Below the pieces are notes generated by a model. The model ran no database searches and was not told the DNA's origin. It saw only the letters and a program-made list of their open reading frames with translations. Below are positions 5,764-6,909 of a DNA stretch of 6,909 bases, piece after piece. Positions within the stretch are counted from its first letter, which is position 1; every line of letters begins with the position of its first letter. Origin of the DNA: Chloroflexota bacterium (GTDB lineage Bacteria; Chloroflexota; Dehalococcoidia; Lucifugimonadales; Australimonadaceae); NCBI GenBank assembly GCA_022574265.1, contig JACZSI010000097.1, positions 1 to 6,909 of the forward strand, in the 5' to 3' direction. Position numbers and translations under genes: made by a program.

Positions 5764-5800
5764 CTCGTATTGCACGCCCCCCACGGAGGAAAGTACCCAG

Positions 5801-6055
5801 ATGCTCCGGATCCGCCTGCGCCGAGTCGGTAAGAAGAAGCACCCCGCCTACCGGATCGTGGTCGCGGACGTGCGCGCGCCCCGCGACGGCGCCATCGTCG
5901 AGCAGGTCGGGCACTACGACCCGCTGGCCGACCCACCGGCGATCGTGCTCAACGCCGAGCGCGTCAAGCACTGGCTCAGCGTCGGTGCTCTCCCCTCCGA
6001 CACGGTCAACCGCATCCTCCAGAGAGAGGGCGTCGTGGAGAAGGCCGGCTCGTAA
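5801..6055 (+). CDS. rpsP: 30S ribosomal protein S16
   Basis: An 84-residue S16 protein, a component of the 30S ribosomal subunit that binds 16S rRNA during early assembly. It has the diagnostic N-terminus MLRIRLRRVGKKKHPAYRIVV, the RAPRDGAIVEQVGHYDPL segment (25-42) and the RVKHWLSVGALPSDTV segment (54-69). Length and sequence are ordinary for bacteria. The ATG is preceded by GGAGGA ten bases upstream. The TAA stop shares its last A with the khpA start (TAATG). It leads the conserved bacterial order rpsP-khpA-rimM, which usually continues with trmD and rplS beyond this window. Confidence 0.99.
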   Translation: MLRIRLRRVGKKKHPAYRIVVADVRAPRDGAIVEQVGHYDPLADPPAIVLNAERVKHWLSVGALPSDTVNRILQREGVVEKAGS

Positions 6056-6285
6056 TGAAGGAACTGGTGGAGTACGTCGCCAGGGCCATCGCCACTCATC
6101 CCGACGACGTCAAGGTCACCGAGGAGGTCGATGAGGAGGGCTACGTCGTCCTCAAGCTCGAGGTGCACGAGGACGACAAGGGCAAGGTCATCGGCCGCCA
6201 GGGACGGGTCGCCCAGGCCATGCGCGTGCTCCTCCGCGTCGCGGCCGTCAAGCAGGACGTGCGCGTAACTCTTGAGATCGTCTAG
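6055..6285 (+). CDS. khpA: KH-domain RNA-binding protein KhpA
   Basis: A 76-residue single type II KH-domain protein. KhpA proteins bind RNA broadly and in Gram-positive bacteria work with KhpB/EloR as an RNA chaperone affecting division and envelope genes. The RNA-binding loop GxxG is present as VIGRQGR (45-51), followed by the usual helix AQAMRVLLRVAA. The N-terminal MKELVEYVARAI and the length match the family. The start ATG overlaps the rpsP stop by one base, so translation is probably coupled. Purine-rich GGAGAAGG lies about 11 bases upstream inside rpsP. The gene ends EIV-TAG, and a 13-bp copy of this end follows 19 bp later. A khpB partner is not in the window. Confidence 0.97.
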   Translation: MKELVEYVARAIATHPDDVKVTEEVDEEGYVVLKLEVHEDDKGKVIGRQGRVAQAMRVLLRVAAVKQDVRVTLEIV

Positions 6286-6305
6286 CCAGGACGAGATCGT
6301 CTAGC
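6274..6305 (+). repeat. 13-bp direct repeat duplicating the 3' end of khpA
   Basis: GAGATCGTCTAGC occurs at 6274-6286 and again at 6293-6305, a period of 19 bp. The first copy encodes the last three khpA residues and its TAG stop. The second lies in the khpA-rimM spacer and carries a second TAG, displaced by one frame. That second TAG (6302-6304) is the stop that closes the rimM frame upstream. It looks like a local tandem duplication. Confidence 0.75.
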
Positions 6306-6313
6306 TCCAGCCA

Positions 6314-6909
6314 TTGGCCTCCCCCCCTCCGACCCAAGACCCCCATGCGATCCCACCCGACCACGTGCTCGTCGGGACGGTGGCCGGCGTGCACGGCAAC
6401 GACGGCCGGCTCCGCATCGCCACCGACTCCGACAATCCCGACCGCTTCCGCGCCGGGTCGGTGCTGCGCATCGGCGAGCGCCTCCTGACGGTGCGCCGCG
6501 CCTCGGCGGTACCGGGTGGCGCGCTGCTCGTGAAGCTCGACGGGCTCGATAGCCGCGAGGAGGCCGCCAAGCTCACGCACGAGCTGGTGCTCGTCCCGCT
6601 GGCCGACGTTCCCGCGGCGCCCCCCGGCACCTACTACCACTACCAGCTGCTGGGCATGGACGTGGTCACGCCCGGCGGCCAAGCGCTCGGCGTGCTGCGC
6701 GAGGTGCTCGTCACCGGCGCGAACGACGTCTACGTCGTCGTAACCGACGGCAGCGAGCTGCTCGTGCCGGCGCTCGCCGACGTGGTCGTGGCGGTCGACG
6801 TCGAAGCTCGCCGCATGACCGTCGAGGTGCCCCCGGGCCTCGACCCGCGCACGCTGCGGCCCGCGAAGCCCGCGCCCGCCCGCCGACGGCCGCGCCCCGG
6901 CCCGCGACC
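6314..6909 (+). CDS. rimM: Ribosome maturation factor RimM (partial, C-terminus off the right edge)
   Basis: RimM binds ribosomal protein S19 and assists 30S head assembly and 16S rRNA processing. Two domains are visible. The N-terminal RimM barrel has VLVGTVAGVHGNDGRLRI and the LDGLDSREEAAKL motif. The PRC-barrel has YYHYQLLGMDVV, LGVLREVLVTGANDVYVV, LLVPALADVVVAVD and TVEVPPGL. The start is uncertain. There is no in-frame ATG, and the frame opens after a TAG at 6302. Candidates are TTG at 6314 (28 nt after khpA, adding a proline-rich 17-residue lead) and GTG at 6365, three residues before the conserved GTV. Neither has a clear Shine-Dalgarno sequence. TTG is given here as the longer model. 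After PPGL, where the family normally ends, the frame continues for at least 22 residues as a Pro/Arg/Lys-rich tail without a stop before the window ends. Confidence 0.93.
   Translation, partial: MASPPPTQDPHAIPPDHVLVGTVAGVHGNDGRLRIATDSDNPDRFRAGSVLRIGERLLTVRRASAVPGGALLVKLDGLDSREEAAKLTHELVLVPLADVPAAPPGTYYHYQLLGMDVVTPGGQALGVLREVLVTGANDVYVVVTDGSELLVPALADVVVAVDVEARRMTVEVPPGLDPRTLRPAKPAPARRRPRPGPR

Noticed and set aside
6345..6347. ATG as the start of rimM
   Set aside because: It is 20 bases from the in-frame GTG at 6365 and so out of frame with the conserved RimM sequence, unless there is an assembly error.

Overview
The window is very GC-rich bacterial DNA holding eight protein genes and no RNA genes, CRISPR arrays or insertion sequences. 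The rpsP-khpA-rimM order and Shine-Dalgarno signals make it chromosomal bacterial DNA. The G/C-run intergenic hairpins, the lone Rieske oxygenase beside an MmgE/PrpD protein and the leaderless-looking promoters would suit an environmental Chloroflexota (SAR202/Dehalococcoidia-like) genome. That placement is an impression from memory, not a measured assignment.

Left half (1-3808), all on the minus strand: the 5' two thirds of thiL (thiamine-monophosphate kinase) runs off the left edge. Upstream of it is a Rieske non-heme iron oxygenase alpha subunit of the phthalate 4,5-dioxygenase type. Next comes a 376-nt gene-free stretch (2026-2401) holding the Rieske promoter and a dense block of G/C-run hairpins. 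Then comes an MmgE/PrpD-family protein whose start is best placed at a GTG with a strong ribosome binding site. The Rieske and MmgE/PrpD genes each appear to have their own promoter. They could serve catabolism of oxidised organic compounds, but no reductase partner or substrate transporter is visible.

Right half (4001-6909), all on the plus strand and divergent from the MmgE/PrpD gene: a secreted protein with a signal peptide, a PEP-CTERM-protein-like beta domain, an Ig-like domain and a tail of 26 consecutive acidic residues. Then a calcineurin-like metallophosphoesterase that looks leaderless. Then a translation/RNA cluster: rpsP (ribosomal protein S16), khpA (KH-domain RNA chaperone) and rimM (16S rRNA maturation factor, cut by the right edge). 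rpsP has an extended -10 promoter and a good ribosome binding site, and khpA is coupled to it through a TAATG overlap.

I see no undescribed multi-gene system. The points most worth a second look are the matched leaderless promoters of thiL and the phosphoesterase, the poly-aspartate secreted protein, the composite hairpin element, and a small duplication that repeats the khpA stop codon.
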